Assembly (NCBI GenBank): GCA_903875215.1
Contig: CAIQVH010000017.1
Span: 1-64,000, forward strand
DNA from: an uncultured Anaerolineae bacterium
GTDB lineage: Bacteria; Chloroflexota; Anaerolineae; Anaerolineales; Villigracilaceae
DNA: 64,000 nucleotides
Direction: 5' to 3'
In this document: in pieces, positions 1 through 7,956 of the stretch
Layout of the letters: every line of letters starts with the position of its first letter
Position numbering within the stretch: position 1 is the first letter of the stretch
Program-made: the position numbers and the translations under genes
Notes under the pieces: generated by a model
Database searches by the model: none
Told to the model about the DNA's origin: nothing
The model's input: only the letters and a program-made list of their open reading frames with translations

Positions 1-96
1 AGACCGGCCTGAGGCATTTCCCTTACTTACTGGACAGAACCCCCATTGAAGGGGTATATGCGGTTTACAGACCGGCCTGAGGCATTTCCCTTACTT
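1..96. repeat. Direct repeat pair at window edge (possible CRISPR end)
   Basis: A 28-nt unit beginning AGACCGGCCTGAGG occurs at 1-28 and identically at 69-96, a 68-nt period. The second copy is preceded by GTTTAC, so the full unit could be 34 nt (63-96) with the first copy cut by the window edge, leaving a 34-nt interval (29-62). Equal repeat and spacer lengths and a unit starting GTTT fit the end of a CRISPR array. Only two copies are visible and no cas gene is in the window, so a plain direct repeat is equally possible. Confidence 0.55.
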
Positions 97-165
97 CGTA
101 AGTTGGGGGCTCGTCCTTAAAGCGCAATTGACCCGTGCACCAAGCGAGCCGGGCAATCCGATGGC

Positions 166-1152
166 TTATCCCATCAATGCGGCATGCTGTTTTGTGTCCT
201 GCTGAATGAATTCCAACACACCCTGGGCGGCGACTTCATCGGTAATGAGACAATTTACCAGTCCGGCCCGGCAAGCGCCCAGGATGGGAAGCGTTTTCAT
301 GCCACCGGCTGAGATTCCCAGCTTGAGCGGAATCCGCTTCAAGTCCTCGGCGCCAATTCCCACCACCCGGTTTTGGATGGGATGACCTGGTAAATGGCCG
401 TTTCTATCAAAGATAATTCCGCACACATCTCCGACAACCCCTTGCATGGCCAGGGAACGGATATTTTCACGATCCATGTGCCCGGATCGAATCCAACTGG
501 ACGATTCGGGATCCATGGAGCCAATCCCAACCAGCGCCAGGTCCAGGGAGACGGTTGCCTGCATGATGCGTGCCACGGCTGGATCTTGCCGCAGGGCCTC
601 GCGCGTGGCAGGGCTTTCCACGATCAACGGGGCGGGAATAGTGAAGTACTGCCCTCCCAGGGCTTCGGCCAAATAGCGTGCAAGGTTTGGACCGTCAATT
701 TCTGGATTGACCGAACCCGATGAGCCGATGATCTGGAAGATGCGGGTGTCGGGATAGTTCGCCTTCCGCATGGCTGAAACGGTCTCCCACAGAGCCGTGC
801 CCCACGAAATGCCGATATTGCGGGCACCCTCCCCGATCAGTTCATCAACCAGGCGGGCTGACATCGCTCCCAGCTTGCGCAGCATCTGGCTGTTGCCCAG
901 CGTGCCGCGCGCCATGACTCGCACCATCCGCAGATTGAGCGCCTTCTGGAGAGCTTCCTCCAGGTCGTTGCAGCGACTCATAGGGTAATTGATTTGAACA
1001 TCCACGACGCCTTTTTCGCGCGCTTCGTTCAACAGGCGCGAAACCATGGAGCGCGAATAGCCAATGCGAGTGGCGATTTCATCCTGTTTATAATTGTCTT
1101 CGTAGTAAAAACTAGCCACGCGTACCAGTAATTCGATGTGCTGATCTTCCAT
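166..1152 (-). CDS. SorC/DeoR-family sugar-binding transcriptional regulator
   Basis: A 328-aa repressor or activator of the SorC family. The N-terminal helix-turn-helix lies at about residues 18-45 (QDEIATRIGYSRSMVSRLL), followed by the long SorC sugar-phosphate-binding domain with GISWGTALWE, VGIGSMD and LGISAGG segments typical of the family. The ATG at 1152 is chosen over a TTG 60 nt upstream because GGAGGG lies 6-7 nt before it. It lies downstream of the kinase-uridylyltransferase fusion on the same strand, about 270 nt away, so it may sense a phosphosugar from that pathway; this is inference. The family assignment is secure, the effector is unknown. Confidence 0.9.
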   Translation of the reverse strand: MEDQHIELLVRVASFYYEDNYKQDEIATRIGYSRSMVSRLLNEAREKGVVDVQINYPMSRCNDLEEALQKALNLRMVRVMARGTLGNSQMLRKLGAMSARLVDELIGEGARNIGISWGTALWETVSAMRKANYPDTRIFQIIGSSGSVNPEIDGPNLARYLAEALGGQYFTIPAPLIVESPATREALRQDPAVARIMQATVSLDLALVGIGSMDPESSSWIRSGHMDRENIRSLAMQGVVGDVCGIIFDRNGHLPGHPIQNRVVGIGAEDLKRIPLKLGISAGGMKTLPILGACRAGLVNCLITDEVAAQGVLEFIQQDTKQHAALMG

Positions 1153-1421
1153 GCAGCGCCCTCCGCGAGCAGAGTACTCAATGAGAAATTTTTCTCCGTA
1201 TGTTACAACCAAGGGAGGTGTTTTGACAAGGTTTAATTTTGGGGCTGATTAAAAGGCAGGCTCTGCAGGACGCGGGTGGATGCGGTGGAGGATGCCTGTC
1301 AGCCCGCCCACTGACCAATAACGAGTCGTCCCGTGTGTTGGTGAGGCATACCCTGGCAGCCAGAAAATCTCCGGGATACGCCTGAAACGAACCCATCCCT
1401 TTTATGAAGAATTGAGCGAGG

Positions 1422-3344
1422 TCAGGGCTGGCTGAAAGCCTGCAGGGTCTCCAAATAAGCTCCCGGGAGGCCGATGTCATAGTTTTGACCGTCCATTAGC
1501 AGGCCGAGAAAGCCCTGTTGCTGGCGCAGGCGCTCCAAAACCGGGGTGAGCTGGACTTCGCCTTGATCGCGGAGATTGTGATCAATTTGGTACTTAAGAA
1601 GGCCAAACAAGTCGGGCTTGAGGACATACTGGCCAAAAACGGTCAGATATTCACCTTCTGGCAGACCGGGAATGCGCAGGTTGGCGCGGGCGTAATCAGG
1701 CGTGGGCTTTTCGGCAAATTCGGTGATCGTCAGCAGGCGATCGGGGTCCTGCCAGAGGCCGGTTAATGTTCCGAAGTTGGCAATGTGCGCTTCGGGTGTT
1801 CGCCGCAGGCCAACCAGGCTGGTGCCATATTTCTCGTAAGCCTCCAGCAGTTGCCGGGCGCAGGAAGTCGAGCTGTTCGAACGGTAAATGTGGTCGCCAA
1901 GCATTAGCAGAAAGGGTTCATCTCCCACCGCCTGGGCGGCGCTGAAGACGGCGTGCCCGAAACCCTCCTGGCTGGTCTGAATCACATAGGTGAGATGGCG
2001 GCCGATTTCCAGCAAGCGGCGGGCGCAGGCCTGGAAGTTTTGCGGGAGTTTGTTGAAGTTTTCCGGGGGGAGTTGCGCGCTGAAAAAATCTTTGAAGTCT
2101 GCCAGGTCAGTGGGTTGTACAACCAGGATGACTTCTTCGATGCCAGCGTTCAGAGCTTCCTCCACGATCAGCAGGATGGCGGGCTTGGCAATTCCATCCC
2201 GATCGACGATCGGGAAAAATTCTTTCTTGGCGGCTTTGCTGGCCGGGAAAAGGCGCGTGCCAAACCCGGCAACCGGGATGACAGCTTTGCGCACTTTCTG
2301 CCGGGGAGCGAGGGTGAGCGGTAAGCCAGGGAGCTGCAATTCGCGCTCCAGGATTTCGAGCACCGCCTGCTGTGCTTCTGCGCTGCGACAGAGTAATTGT
2401 GCGGTGCCATCGCCCTGTGAGCCAACGCCTTTCCCGCCCCAGATGAGGGGCTGGAGCGGCCCATAGCCAAGCAGGCGATGCAAGGCCGGCGCGGTCAGCT
2501 CGCGCGGGCAGATGGGCGCTGCATAACGGTCAAACAGCTTCTGGGCTTCGGTCATCAGCGCGCCCAGGCGTTCAGGCTGACCGGTCTCCAGCGCCTCGAT
2601 GGCCTGGTGGACAATGCGCCGGTTGAGAGGGCCAAGCAGTTGATGCAGGCCGCGCGCCAGGTCGGTTTCGGCGTTGGGGTAGCAGTGATTCAGCTGGCGG
2701 AGGATCTCGCGGGTATCTTTCTGAGCCTGTAAATCGACCAGGACAAAGTGGAACGGGGCCCGGAGGTGCAGTTCGCGTGTCTCGAGCCGGTCGCCGTCGA
2801 AAGTCATCAGGACGGGCGTTTTGCCAAAGGCGCAGCCCTGATCCATGCGCCCGCAGAGCGAGGGCGTGGTAATTTCTCCCTGGTAGGCCAGTTCCATCTC
2901 GCCGCGCACGGTCAGTTTCAGGTCATAGAGGCGGTTGAAGGCGCGCGCGGCCAGGACGCAAATGGCAGCGCTGGAGGAGAGGCCTTTTTTAATCGGCAGA
3001 TCGGTCTGGTAGTTGTCGAGCACCAACCCGCGGACCTGATAATTGGTCTGCGCCTGGTAGGCCACCCCGGCAATGTAGCTCCAAAATCCGCCTTTCTGGG
3101 CTTCCTCGAGCAGGCGACCCGGCTCCATTGGGATTTCAACCGGCCCCAGGCGGGTGCCATCTGGCGCGGTGGCTGAAAGCACCAGCGCAGAGGGGTGCGT
3201 GGAGACTTCCGCGTACAGGCCCTGATCGGTGCCGGTGATGAGCGTCTGACCTGGCTCCAGCTGGGGGTTGATACGACGATAGCCACCCGCCCAGTCGGAG
3301 TGTTCGCCGACCAGGCAAATGCGGCCCGGAACAAAGAGTTGCAT
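1422..3344 (-). CDS. Bifunctional GHMP sugar kinase / UTP-sugar-1-phosphate uridylyltransferase
   Basis: A 640-aa two-domain fusion. Residues 1-345 are a GHMP kinase close to galactokinase: an N-terminal PGRICLVGEHSDWAGG sugar-binding motif (6-21), ATP loop KKGLSSSAA (119-127), the GRMDQ segment whose Asp168 matches the galactokinase catalytic base, and a C-terminal GGKGVGSQGDG motif (303-313). Residues 351-640 are a GalU-type nucleotidyltransferase with PVAGFGTRLFPASK, LMLGDH and FAEKP motifs. Such a protein should phosphorylate a free sugar at C1 and convert it to UDP-sugar, as FKP does for fucose with GTP. The exact sugar (galactose, arabinose or a uronate) cannot be read from sequence. 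It begins 26 nt after the lipoprotein gene, so is probably co-transcribed with it. Confidence 0.85.
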   Translation of the reverse strand: MQLFVPGRICLVGEHSDWAGGYRRINPQLEPGQTLITGTDQGLYAEVSTHPSALVLSATAPDGTRLGPVEIPMEPGRLLEEAQKGGFWSYIAGVAYQAQTNYQVRGLVLDNYQTDLPIKKGLSSSAAICVLAARAFNRLYDLKLTVRGEMELAYQGEITTPSLCGRMDQGCAFGKTPVLMTFDGDRLETRELHLRAPFHFVLVDLQAQKDTREILRQLNHCYPNAETDLARGLHQLLGPLNRRIVHQAIEALETGQPERLGALMTEAQKLFDRYAAPICPRELTAPALHRLLGYGPLQPLIWGGKGVGSQGDGTAQLLCRSAEAQQAVLEILERELQLPGLPLTLAPRQKVRKAVIPVAGFGTRLFPASKAAKKEFFPIVDRDGIAKPAILLIVEEALNAGIEEVILVVQPTDLADFKDFFSAQLPPENFNKLPQNFQACARRLLEIGRHLTYVIQTSQEGFGHAVFSAAQAVGDEPFLLMLGDHIYRSNSSTSCARQLLEAYEKYGTSLVGLRRTPEAHIANFGTLTGLWQDPDRLLTITEFAEKPTPDYARANLRIPGLPEGEYLTVFGQYVLKPDLFGLLKYQIDHNLRDQGEVQLTPVLERLRQQQGFLGLLMDGQNYDIGLPGAYLETLQAFSQP

Positions 3345-3370
3345 GAAAATCTTCCTGGGTAATTGGCGCG

Positions 3371-5425
3371 TTAAGGCTGCGCCGCAAAGATTTTAAGGCC
3401 CTCGCGTGAAACGGCGGCCAGATAACGTCCGTCCGGGCTGAAGGAGAGCCCGGTAACCGGGCTGTCAAAAGCCTGGAAGGTGGCGCTGGCGCTGAAATCG
3501 GGCGCGGTGACCACCACCGAGCCATCGGCCAGGGCCAGGGCCAGCAGGTCTTCACGAGCCGAGGTAACCATCTGGTTGATTTGCGCCGGGAGGGCAAGGC
3601 GCGCCACTTCGCTCAAGGTGTACTGCGGCGGTGCCATCAGGTTAAAAATCACCTGGTTTTTATCCAGGTCGCGCCGGAGCACCAGCAGGGTGCCATCCTT
3701 GCGCATCAACAGCGGAGGGTAGATAAAATCTATTGGTTCCCGCGCCAATGTGTTGCCGCTGGTCTTATCCACGATCGTAATGAGAAACGTGCGCGATTTT
3801 TGCTGGGTGGTGAACGCCATCCAATTCAGCGCTTCAGTAAAATTTTGGAAAGCGCCGCCCACCGATTCTTCGGGCAGGGTTTTGTTGCGGGCATATAGAT
3901 CGGTGCCCAGGCCTTTCAAATCGACCAGCACCCATTCGCCTTTGCGATCCAATGCGGCAATCTGGTAGGCGCCCACATCCAGCACGGTTTCACCCTGCCA
4001 GCTCTGCAGCTGGGTACGTTCGCCGGCAATTTCTCGGTAGGCAGTCGAATCGCTGCTGAACAGATCATGTTCAGGGTCTGTATTGCAGGTCAATTCCGCG
4101 CTGATGGTTTTCAGCCAGCAGACGGCGTGAGTGGTGTTGAGCAAAATCATCCCGTCGCTGATAAAGCGGAAGGCGCGCAGCTCGCCGATTTCCAGACCAT
4201 TGGTGCTATCGGCCAGAGGCAGAGGCAGGTTCCATTGCGGCGGAAGCGGTGACGGGGAGTCGGTTTCCAGCGTCTCCAGGCGGGTATTCTGACCGGATTG
4301 CGCGTCCCACTCTGCGATGGTGACTGTCGCCAGCGTATGCGTGCCATTCCAATCGACTCCCACGCCCTGGAGTGTGGTTCCGTTTAAGAAGGTGAGCGTC
4401 CACTCGCGTGCGCCGCCCGGCGGCTGGCTGATTTCGCGAAGCGCCTCAAGCGTCGCCAGCTGATAGACGCGCAGGCGGGTGCCGTAGGCTATTGCCAGCA
4501 GCGTGCCATCCGGCGAAATGGCCAGCGGCGTATCTTGCGCCGGAAGCAGCAAACTGTCCGACTGGCTCCAATCTTCGGTCTTGTAAAAAAGCAAATTGCG
4601 CCCTTCGCGCGCCAGAAACTGGCTGCCATCTGGCGTAAAGAGCAGATCACCCAGCGGGTGCGGACTGCTGAAGGCTTGCAGGCCGGTTTGCAGGTTAAAC
4701 ACCCGCAGCTCCGAAACACCAACCGAATACGCCAGGTACAGATCGTCGGGCGAAATAGCCACCTGAGCTTCGTTGATGGCGCCCAGAAATCCCGCTTGAA
4801 CCGGGAAAGCCAGCTTCGGAATTGCCCAGCCGCCATCCACCGCGTAGAGTTGCACCTGCCATTGCCCGGCCTGGCGTGTGGCCACGGCAAACCGGCTGCC
4901 ATCCAGGTTGACGGCCAGGCAGCGCTGGCATGGCTGGCTGATGGTAAAAATATCCAGCCAGTGCGCCAACTGGTTGCCAGACTGATCAAATACGAACAGG
5001 CCGTTGCTGGTGCTGACGAACAGTTTTTTTCCATCACGGCTGGAGACAGCCTGGCGTATCTGGGCGTGCATGGCCTGAAAAACCGGCTGCACCTGGGGCA
5101 GGGTATCCAGCGTCAGCGCAGAAAAGCCCATGTCCACCACCGGGGTGCCCGGCGCGGCAGGCAAAAACAGCCGCGGTGTCGGTGTCAGGCTGGGAGTCAC
5201 GGTCGGGCTGGGGGTGATGGTCGCAGTCAGCGTGGCGGTGAGAGTGGGTAAAATTGTCGGCGGCGGAGGAATGGTGACAGACGATTGGCCCGAAGGCTGC
5301 AGAGCAGATTCAGCAGGCGTTGAGGAAGAGCCAGTCAGCCCGGGCAGGGCGGGAAGCACGCTGCAAGCGGCCACCAGGATCAAAGCAACTGTACCAGTTA
5401 AAAACAAAGAAAGGAGCTTTTTCAT
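3371..5425 (-). CDS. Beta-propeller (WD40-like) surface lipoprotein
   Basis: A 684-aa predicted lipoprotein. The N-terminus has lysines, a hydrophobic stretch and a lipobox LVAAC at about residue 20. A Thr/Pro-rich linker follows (about residues 50-85), then a long region of WD40/YVTN-like blades with recurring ISPDG, FTPDG and FSPDG turns. The last blade (SFSPDGRYLAAVS) closes near the C-terminus. The second of two adjacent ATGs (5425) is preferred since GAGG lies 6 nt upstream; 5428 is the alternative. The gene starts 7 nt after the YHS gene and runs into the kinase fusion. It may be a protein-protein interaction or sensing scaffold on the outer face; the ligand is unknown. Confidence 0.8.
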   Translation of the reverse strand: MKKLLSLFLTGTVALILVAACSVLPALPGLTGSSSTPAESALQPSGQSSVTIPPPPTILPTLTATLTATITPSPTVTPSLTPTPRLFLPAAPGTPVVDMGFSALTLDTLPQVQPVFQAMHAQIRQAVSSRDGKKLFVSTSNGLFVFDQSGNQLAHWLDIFTISQPCQRCLAVNLDGSRFAVATRQAGQWQVQLYAVDGGWAIPKLAFPVQAGFLGAINEAQVAISPDDLYLAYSVGVSELRVFNLQTGLQAFSSPHPLGDLLFTPDGSQFLAREGRNLLFYKTEDWSQSDSLLLPAQDTPLAISPDGTLLAIAYGTRLRVYQLATLEALREISQPPGGAREWTLTFLNGTTLQGVGVDWNGTHTLATVTIAEWDAQSGQNTRLETLETDSPSPLPPQWNLPLPLADSTNGLEIGELRAFRFISDGMILLNTTHAVCWLKTISAELTCNTDPEHDLFSSDSTAYREIAGERTQLQSWQGETVLDVGAYQIAALDRKGEWVLVDLKGLGTDLYARNKTLPEESVGGAFQNFTEALNWMAFTTQQKSRTFLITIVDKTSGNTLAREPIDFIYPPLLMRKDGTLLVLRRDLDKNQVIFNLMAPPQYTLSEVARLALPAQINQMVTSAREDLLALALADGSVVVTAPDFSASATFQAFDSPVTGLSFSPDGRYLAAVSREGLKIFAAQP

Positions 5426-5432
5426 CATCGCC

Positions 5433-5657
5433 TCACGAATCAGGCTGAACTTTGGTGCGTTTATTGCTGTTGGTATGCACGATCTCCCCCGCCATGAACG
5501 CATCTGGATCTTTTTGAAATTGTTTCAGGCAATCCACCGTGCAGAAAATCACCTGGCGCCCGCGATATTTGACGATCGGAGAGCGCCACGGCACATCCAC
5601 CTGGTCACCGCAGGCGGTCTCATATTGGGTCGGAGATTTCTGCTGAGCAAGATCCAT
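5433..5657 (-). CDS. YHS domain small protein
   Basis: A 74-aa protein matching the YHS domain, a small metal-binding module: a first cysteine in TACGDQVD, a SPIVKYRGRQVIFC segment and CTVDCLKQFQKDPDAF, giving three cysteines. YHS domains accompany copper ATPases and other metal proteins, and also occur alone. It is the first gene of a minus-strand run that continues into the propeller lipoprotein. A TATAAT (complement of 5669-5674) lies 11 nt before the ATG, so the leader is very short. The family is well supported; function is unknown. Confidence 0.8.
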   Translation of the reverse strand: MDLAQQKSPTQYETACGDQVDVPWRSPIVKYRGRQVIFCTVDCLKQFQKDPDAFMAGEIVHTNSNKRTKVQPDS

Positions 5658-5668
5658 CTGCAGTAATG

Positions 5669-5692
5669 ATTATATCGTAGTGCGGGTATAAT
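5669..5692. promoter_or_regulatory. Divergent -10 boxes for YHS operon and 5700 gene
   Basis: TATAAT is read on the minus strand at 5674-5669, 11 nt before the YHS ATG, and on the plus strand at 5687-5692, 7 nt before the ATG at 5700. The plus-strand spacing places the transcription start at or next to the start codon, implying a leaderless mRNA. Clear -35 boxes are not visible. Confidence 0.6.
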
Positions 5693-5699
5693 CGCGCGC

Positions 5700-6038
5700 A
5701 TGCCAGACTGGAAAAATTACCTCGCCGTTGAGTTTGAACGCGCAGAAGTAGCGCGCGCCGCCGGAAATGAAGGCCAGGCGCGAGTCTGCGCCCGCCGCGC
5801 GGCCGGAATCGCCCTGCGTGAATATTACTCCCGCCATGGGTGGACACTCCACCGGCCGGGCGCCTACGAGCTGCTGCTGGATTTTATCGGATCAGACTTC
5901 GCCCCAGCCGCGCTCCGCCAGCTGGCAGCCCCGCTGACTGTGCGAGTGAACGAGCAGTTCAACCTCCCGCTGGATATTGATCTCGTTATGTCAGCCCGCC
6001 ACCTGTGTGCGGCCCTATTCCCCGATGAACTGAACTGA
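5700..6038 (+). CDS. Small helical HEPN-like hypothetical protein
   Basis: A 112-aa protein with no signal peptide or membrane segment. The N-terminal half has the look of a HEPN-type four-helix domain: an AR-A-G-x-ARVCARRAAGIALREYY helix near residues 18-45, as in HEPN proteins that pair with nucleotidyltransferases. A REYYSRH stretch formally fits the R-x4-6-H pattern of HEPN RNases, but its location in the fold is uncertain. No nucleotidyltransferase partner is adjacent. TATAAT ends 7 nt before the ATG and there is no Shine-Dalgarno, so translation is probably leaderless. Followed 46 nt downstream by an SDR-like gene with its own -10. Confidence 0.6.
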   Translation: MPDWKNYLAVEFERAEVARAAGNEGQARVCARRAAGIALREYYSRHGWTLHRPGAYELLLDFIGSDFAPAALRQLAAPLTVRVNEQFNLPLDIDLVMSARHLCAALFPDELN

Positions 6039-6072
6039 CCCCGCCCGAAAAAGCCAGCCCCCGAGAATACGA

Positions 6073-6078
6073 TATAAT
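6073..6078 (+). promoter_or_regulatory. -10 box of SDR gene, leaderless
   Basis: TATAAT ends 6 nt before the ATG at 6085 and no Shine-Dalgarno lies between, so the transcript probably begins at the start codon. Confidence 0.55.
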
Positions 6079-6084
6079 CTCGAC

Positions 6085-7032
6085 ATGATTCTCGTCACCG
6101 GTGGAACCGGCTTTGTGGGCCGCGCTTTGCTGCGCCAACTGGTAGCCAGCGGGCAGGAAGTGCGCACCCTGGTGCGCCCCTCCACGCGCACCCCCAATCT
6201 GCCGCGCGGCGTGCCCGTCGAAGTTGCCGTGACCAGCCTGAACAACGAACGCGGCCTGCGCGCCGCCCTGCGCGGTGTGGACGTGATCTACCACCTGGCA
6301 GGCGCAGAACACGCCGGCGCGCGCGCCAACATTCTCGAAACCGACGGACGCGGCACCTACAACCTGGCGCGCGCCGCCGCCGAGATGCGCGTCCGGCGCA
6401 TCTTCTACGTCAGCCATCTGGGCGCCGACCGCTCCTCCTATTACCCACTTTTCAAAGTCAAAGGCATCGCCGAAGAACACATTCGCCGCAGCGGCGTGCC
6501 GCACACCATCCTGAGAACCTCACTGCTTTACGGCGCCGAAGACCACTTCACCACCGTCCTGGCGCGCCTGCTGGCTGTTTCACCGGTCTTCTTCCTGCCA
6601 CGCGACGGCGAAGTACTCATCCAACCCCTGTGGGTTGAAGACCTCGTCACCTGTCTGCTCTGGAGCCTGGACACCCCCGAAACCATCAACCAGACCTATG
6701 ACATCGGCGGCGCCGAATACTTTCCCTTCCGCCAGGCCATAGAAATCATCCAGACGACGCTCGCCCGCAACCGCTGGCTGATCCCGCTGCCACTGCCCGC
6801 CCTGCGGACTCTGACCATCAGCGCAGAAAGCCTATTCCCGGCCTTCCCATTTTCCACCTTCTGGGTCGATTACCTATCCTACAACCGCACCTGCCCCGTC
6901 GACTCCATCACCCGCCTGTTCGGCCTGCTGCCGGCACGCTTCACCTACCGCCTCGACCACCTGAAAGGCGTCAACTGGGCGCGCAACGCCCGCCAAACCA
7001 TTTTCAACCGTAGTGCCAGTAAAGCGCCATGA
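6085..7032 (+). CDS. Atypical SDR NAD(P)-binding reductase/epimerase (NDUFA9-like)
   Basis: A 315-aa extended or atypical short-chain dehydrogenase. The Rossmann nucleotide loop is ILVTGGTGFVG at the N-terminus, with R-T-L-V-R-P ending the second strand and GVDVIYHLAG at the third. FYVSHLGADRSS replaces the classical serine region, and there is no clear YxxxK at the usual place, resembling the NDUFA9/NmrA-like complex I assembly subgroup. Substrate unknown. The stop codon overlaps the ATG of the next gene (ATGA at 7029), so the two are translationally coupled. Confidence 0.8.
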   Translation: MILVTGGTGFVGRALLRQLVASGQEVRTLVRPSTRTPNLPRGVPVEVAVTSLNNERGLRAALRGVDVIYHLAGAEHAGARANILETDGRGTYNLARAAAEMRVRRIFYVSHLGADRSSYYPLFKVKGIAEEHIRRSGVPHTILRTSLLYGAEDHFTTVLARLLAVSPVFFLPRDGEVLIQPLWVEDLVTCLLWSLDTPETINQTYDIGGAEYFPFRQAIEIIQTTLARNRWLIPLPLPALRTLTISAESLFPAFPFSTFWVDYLSYNRTCPVDSITRLFGLLPARFTYRLDHLKGVNWARNARQTIFNRSASKAP

Positions 7033-7907
7033 GTCTCACCATCCGCATCCTCGAAACCCCCGCCGAACTGACCGAAGTGGAAGAACTTCAACGCCAGGTC
7101 TGGCCGGGCACCGAAACGGAAGTCGTCCCCGTCCACCTGCTCGTCACCGCCGCCCACAACGGCGGTCTGGTACTGGGCGCCTTCGAAAACCACAAAATGC
7201 TCGGGTTCGCCTTCGGCTTTCCCGGCCTCTACCAGGTCCCCGACGGCCCGCGCCTTAAACATTGCTCGCACATGCTCGGCGTGCACCCCGACGCGCGCGA
7301 TTCCGGCATCGGCTTTGCGCTCAAACGCGCCCAATGGCAAATCGTCCGCAAACAAGGCCTCGACCGCATCACCTGGACCTACGACCCTTTGCTCAGCCGC
7401 AACGCGCACCTCAACCTGGCCCGGCTCGGCGCCGTCTGCAACACCTACCTGCGCGAAGTATACGGACAAATGCGCGACGGCCTGAACGCCGGCCTGCCCT
7501 CCGACCGCTTCCAGGTGGATTGGTGGATCAACACCCCGCGGGTGGAGCGGCGACTGGGAAGCAACCCGCGCGCCCGCCTGGAATTAAGCGATTTTGATGC
7601 CGCCCACACGCCCCGGCTCTATTCCGTCTCCAGCCCCACTGCCACCCTGATCCGCCCCCCCGCACAGTTCACCATCCCAGACGAAGCCCTGCTGCTGGCC
7701 GAAATCCCCTCCGATTTCCTCCAGCTCAAACAGATCAACTTTCCCCTGGCCGCCGACTGGCGGCAGTTCTCCCGCGCAGTCTTTGAAAGCGCCTTCGCCG
7801 CCGGGTACCTGGTCACCGATTTTATTTATGAACGCTCTAGCTCGCGCAGTTTTTACGTACTGACCCACGGTGACTCGACCCTCGGCGACCTGACCGTTCA
7901 AAAGTAA
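7029..7907 (+). CDS. GNAT-superfamily acetyltransferase-like protein (COG3375 type)
   Basis: A 292-aa protein whose N-terminal half is a GNAT fold: an LTEVEELQRQVW opening, ending a strand at HMLGVHPDARDSGIGFALK, which corresponds to the acetyl-CoA pyrophosphate loop, followed by ITWTYDPLLSRNAHLNLARLGAV. This pattern matches the conserved but uncharacterised COG3375 family. The C-terminal half (about 170-292) is less conserved. The gene overlaps the preceding SDR gene by 4 nt and is followed by a strong terminator. Confidence 0.8.
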   Translation: MSLTIRILETPAELTEVEELQRQVWPGTETEVVPVHLLVTAAHNGGLVLGAFENHKMLGFAFGFPGLYQVPDGPRLKHCSHMLGVHPDARDSGIGFALKRAQWQIVRKQGLDRITWTYDPLLSRNAHLNLARLGAVCNTYLREVYGQMRDGLNAGLPSDRFQVDWWINTPRVERRLGSNPRARLELSDFDAAHTPRLYSVSSPTATLIRPPAQFTIPDEALLLAEIPSDFLQLKQINFPLAADWRQFSRAVFESAFAAGYLVTDFIYERSSSRSFYVLTHGDSTLGDLTVQK

Positions 7908-7929
7908 CACAAGGTTCATGTCACTCCAA

Positions 7930-7956
7930 CAGACTACCGCCAGGTAGTCTGTTTTT
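7930..7956 (+). terminator. Rho-independent terminator
   Basis: Stem AGACTACC (7931-7938) pairs with GGTAGTCT (7943-7950) around a 4-nt loop, extended by C7930-G7951 and followed by five T. The minus-strand gene ending at 7934 uses half of this hairpin as coding sequence. Confidence 0.85.

Noticed and set aside
1-96. Calling the repeat pair a CRISPR array outright
   Set aside because: Two copies only, first one possibly truncated, no cas genes or AT-rich leader in view.
1178-1480. 100-aa ORF in the gap between the regulator and the kinase fusion
   Set aside because: No family resemblance, overlaps both real genes' ends, and has no ribosome-binding site.
4535-5251. 238-aa plus-strand ORF
   Set aside because: Lies fully antisense to the propeller lipoprotein and has shadow-like composition.
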